From contig JAITVX010000211.1 of assembly GCA_031285575.1 (NCBI GenBank), positions 1-6,088 of the forward strand: DNA of 6,088 bases, written 5' to 3'. Below, in pieces: positions 5,327 to 6,088 of the stretch (positions are counted from its first letter, which is position 1; each line of letters opens with the position of its first letter). The stretch is from Bacteroidales bacterium (lineage in GTDB: Bacteria; Bacteroidota; Bacteroidia; Bacteroidales; VadinHA17). Under the pieces are notes generated by a model that ran no database searches, was not told where the DNA came from, and saw nothing but the letters and a program-made list of their open reading frames with translations. Made by a program: the position numbers and the translations under genes.

Positions 5327-5339
5327 TGCTTTACTTTTG
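5310..5339 (+). promoter_or_regulatory. Bacteroidota consensus promoter for the secreted-protein gene
   Basis: TTG at 5310-5312, exactly 19 bases, then TACTTTTG at 5332-5339 matches the consensus TTG-N19-TAnnTTTG completely. Transcription should begin near 5346, leaving a leader of about 87 bases with a small possible hairpin (CTGTA 5392-5396 with TACAG 5406-5410). No Shine-Dalgarno site precedes the ATG at 5433. Confidence 0.75.
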
Positions 5340-5432
5340 CATCGTACATGAACATATATAATCTATAAATGTAAAAAATGTTAAATGCAACCTGTAGGGC
5401 TAAATTACAGTCTAATCAGTAAACTATGTTTT

Positions 5433-6088
5433 ATGAAGAAAAATTGCCTTCTATTTTTTATATTACTGTTTCAGGTAAGGCTGATTGCGCAAACAACAAT
5501 TATTGTCGATCCCGATAATTCTGGCGGGACAAATACATATTCAAGCCTTCGCGAAGCATTTGATTATATAAAAAATGCAGCGAGTTTAGGTGATGTTTTC
5601 CTGCAGATTGCGGGCAGCACAACAGAACCGGCTACGGCTACACTCTCTGCAAGCGGTTCTTATACGTCTGTAACAATTTATCCTGCTTCGGCAGGGCTGT
5701 CAATAAGAGGAAACGCTGCCACCGGCGGGCCGTTGATTAAATTAGACGGAGCAGCCAACGTAATATTCGACGGAAGGGTAAATATGGTTGGTTCGGAACC
5801 AAACCTTACAATAACGCACGAAAACACTGCCCAACCTGCAATTACCGTAGCCCAATCGTCAGACATTACTGTGCACTACTGCAACATACAGGGGGCAGCA
5901 ACTGCGATAACAACAGGCATACTTGCTTTTTCAACGCCTGCGGGAAACCGGAACATTACAATATCAAACAATTATTTTACCGGCAATTCAGCAGGAAGGC
6001 CTGCAAATGGTATATATGCACTTGGAACAGCGGCAGAAACAAACAGCAATTTCATTATATCTAATAACAGATTTTACGATTTGCTGAG
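5433..6088 (+). CDS. Secreted protein, probable parallel beta-helix, 3' end outside the window
   Basis: The frame is open from ATG 5433 to the window end, giving 218 codons plus two bases. Residues 1-20 are a Sec signal (MKKN, hydrophobic core, RLIAQ) with cleavage expected after Gln20, the IAQ-T form often seen in Bacteroidota exported proteins. The mature part is rich in Asn, Thr, Ala, Gly and Ile. It starts TTIIVDPDNSGGTNTYSSLREAF, a pattern typical of the N-terminal cap of parallel beta-helix proteins, and continues with short repeating strands such as VIFDG (110-114), ITVAQSSDITVHYCNIQG, NITISNNYFTGN (173-185) and FIISNNRFYDL (207-217). The NxxISNNxFxxN rungs recur at roughly 35-residue spacing. 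Such proteins include polysaccharide lyases, adhesins and large surface proteins exported by the type IX system, but no catalytic residues or C-terminal sorting domain are visible here. An overlapping ATG at 5426 in another frame soon hits a stop. Function is not assigned. Confidence 0.85.
   Translation, partial: MKKNCLLFFILLFQVRLIAQTTIIVDPDNSGGTNTYSSLREAFDYIKNAASLGDVFLQIAGSTTEPATATLSASGSYTSVTIYPASAGLSIRGNAATGGPLIKLDGAANVIFDGRVNMVGSEPNLTITHENTAQPAITVAQSSDITVHYCNIQGAATAITTGILAFSTPAGNRNITISNNYFTGNSAGRPANGIYALGTAAETNSNFIISNNRFYDLL

Larger units (their letters stand above)
5016..5432. other. Divergent intergenic region sufB / secreted-protein gene
   Basis: These 417 AT-rich bases contain no gene that I can support. 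They hold a -7 box for sufB (5054-5061), a small palindrome (5107-5121), an AT-rich stretch at about 5145-5200 with nothing recognisable, a 13-bp inverted repeat (5225-5287), a consensus promoter for the rightward gene (5310-5339) with an inverted repeat across its -33 element, and an untranslated leader of about 87 bases. Confidence 0.7.

Noticed and set aside
5678..5866. Minus-strand open frame of 62 residues
   Set aside because: It is antisense to the secreted-protein gene, whose signal peptide, promoter and open frame to the window end are far better supported.
1..6088. CRISPR array, phage genes, toxin-antitoxin or defence system
   Set aside because: No regularly spaced direct repeats and no matching protein families were seen on either strand.

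Overview
The window looks like chromosomal DNA of a member of the Bacteroidota. The supporting signs are a promoter matching the phylum consensus (TTG, 19 bases, TAnnTTTG) at 5310-5339, a second perfect TAnnTTTG box before sufB, a Sec signal ending in IAQ, an exported GH20 hexosaminidase lipoprotein, and relics of IS families (IS982, IS110, ISAon1, IS5) that are common in that phylum. Genus and species cannot be read from this sequence.

Layout. Positions 1-1000 are a graveyard of dead insertion sequences: the C-terminal half of an IS982-type transposase joined in frame to an IS110-type N-terminal region (plus strand), about 200 bp that I cannot assign, and an ISAon1-type N-terminal fragment (minus strand). 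A minus-strand tRNA with anticodon CAT (1126-1200) and its intrinsic terminator (1080-1120) separate this debris from the intact genes. A complete GH20 beta-N-acetylhexosaminidase lipoprotein gene follows on the minus strand (1282-2856). Next comes a 556-bp internally deleted IS5-family element with perfect 15-bp terminal inverted repeats (2942-3497). It ends 33 bp from the stop codon of sufB (3531-5015, minus strand), an intact Fe-S cluster scaffold gene. A 417-bp divergent intergenic region carries the promoters of sufB and of a plus-strand gene for a secreted protein, probably a beta-helix fold, which runs off the window end (5433-6088).

How the parts relate. The intact genes do not form one pathway. 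sufB is housekeeping Fe-S biogenesis, the GH20 enzyme degrades GlcNAc/GalNAc-containing glycans at the cell envelope, and the 5433 gene is an exported surface or secreted protein of unknown role. sufB has no sufC, sufD or sufS next to it in this window: an IS relic and the GH20 gene lie downstream, and a divergent gene lies upstream.

I found no convincing new multi-gene system. The least explained signal is regulatory: five copies of the hexamer TTTGAT/ATCAAA within 95 bp just upstream of and inside the promoter of the 5433 gene. They are arranged as a 13-bp inverted repeat (5225-5287) and as a second inverted repeat spanning the -33 element (5309-5326).
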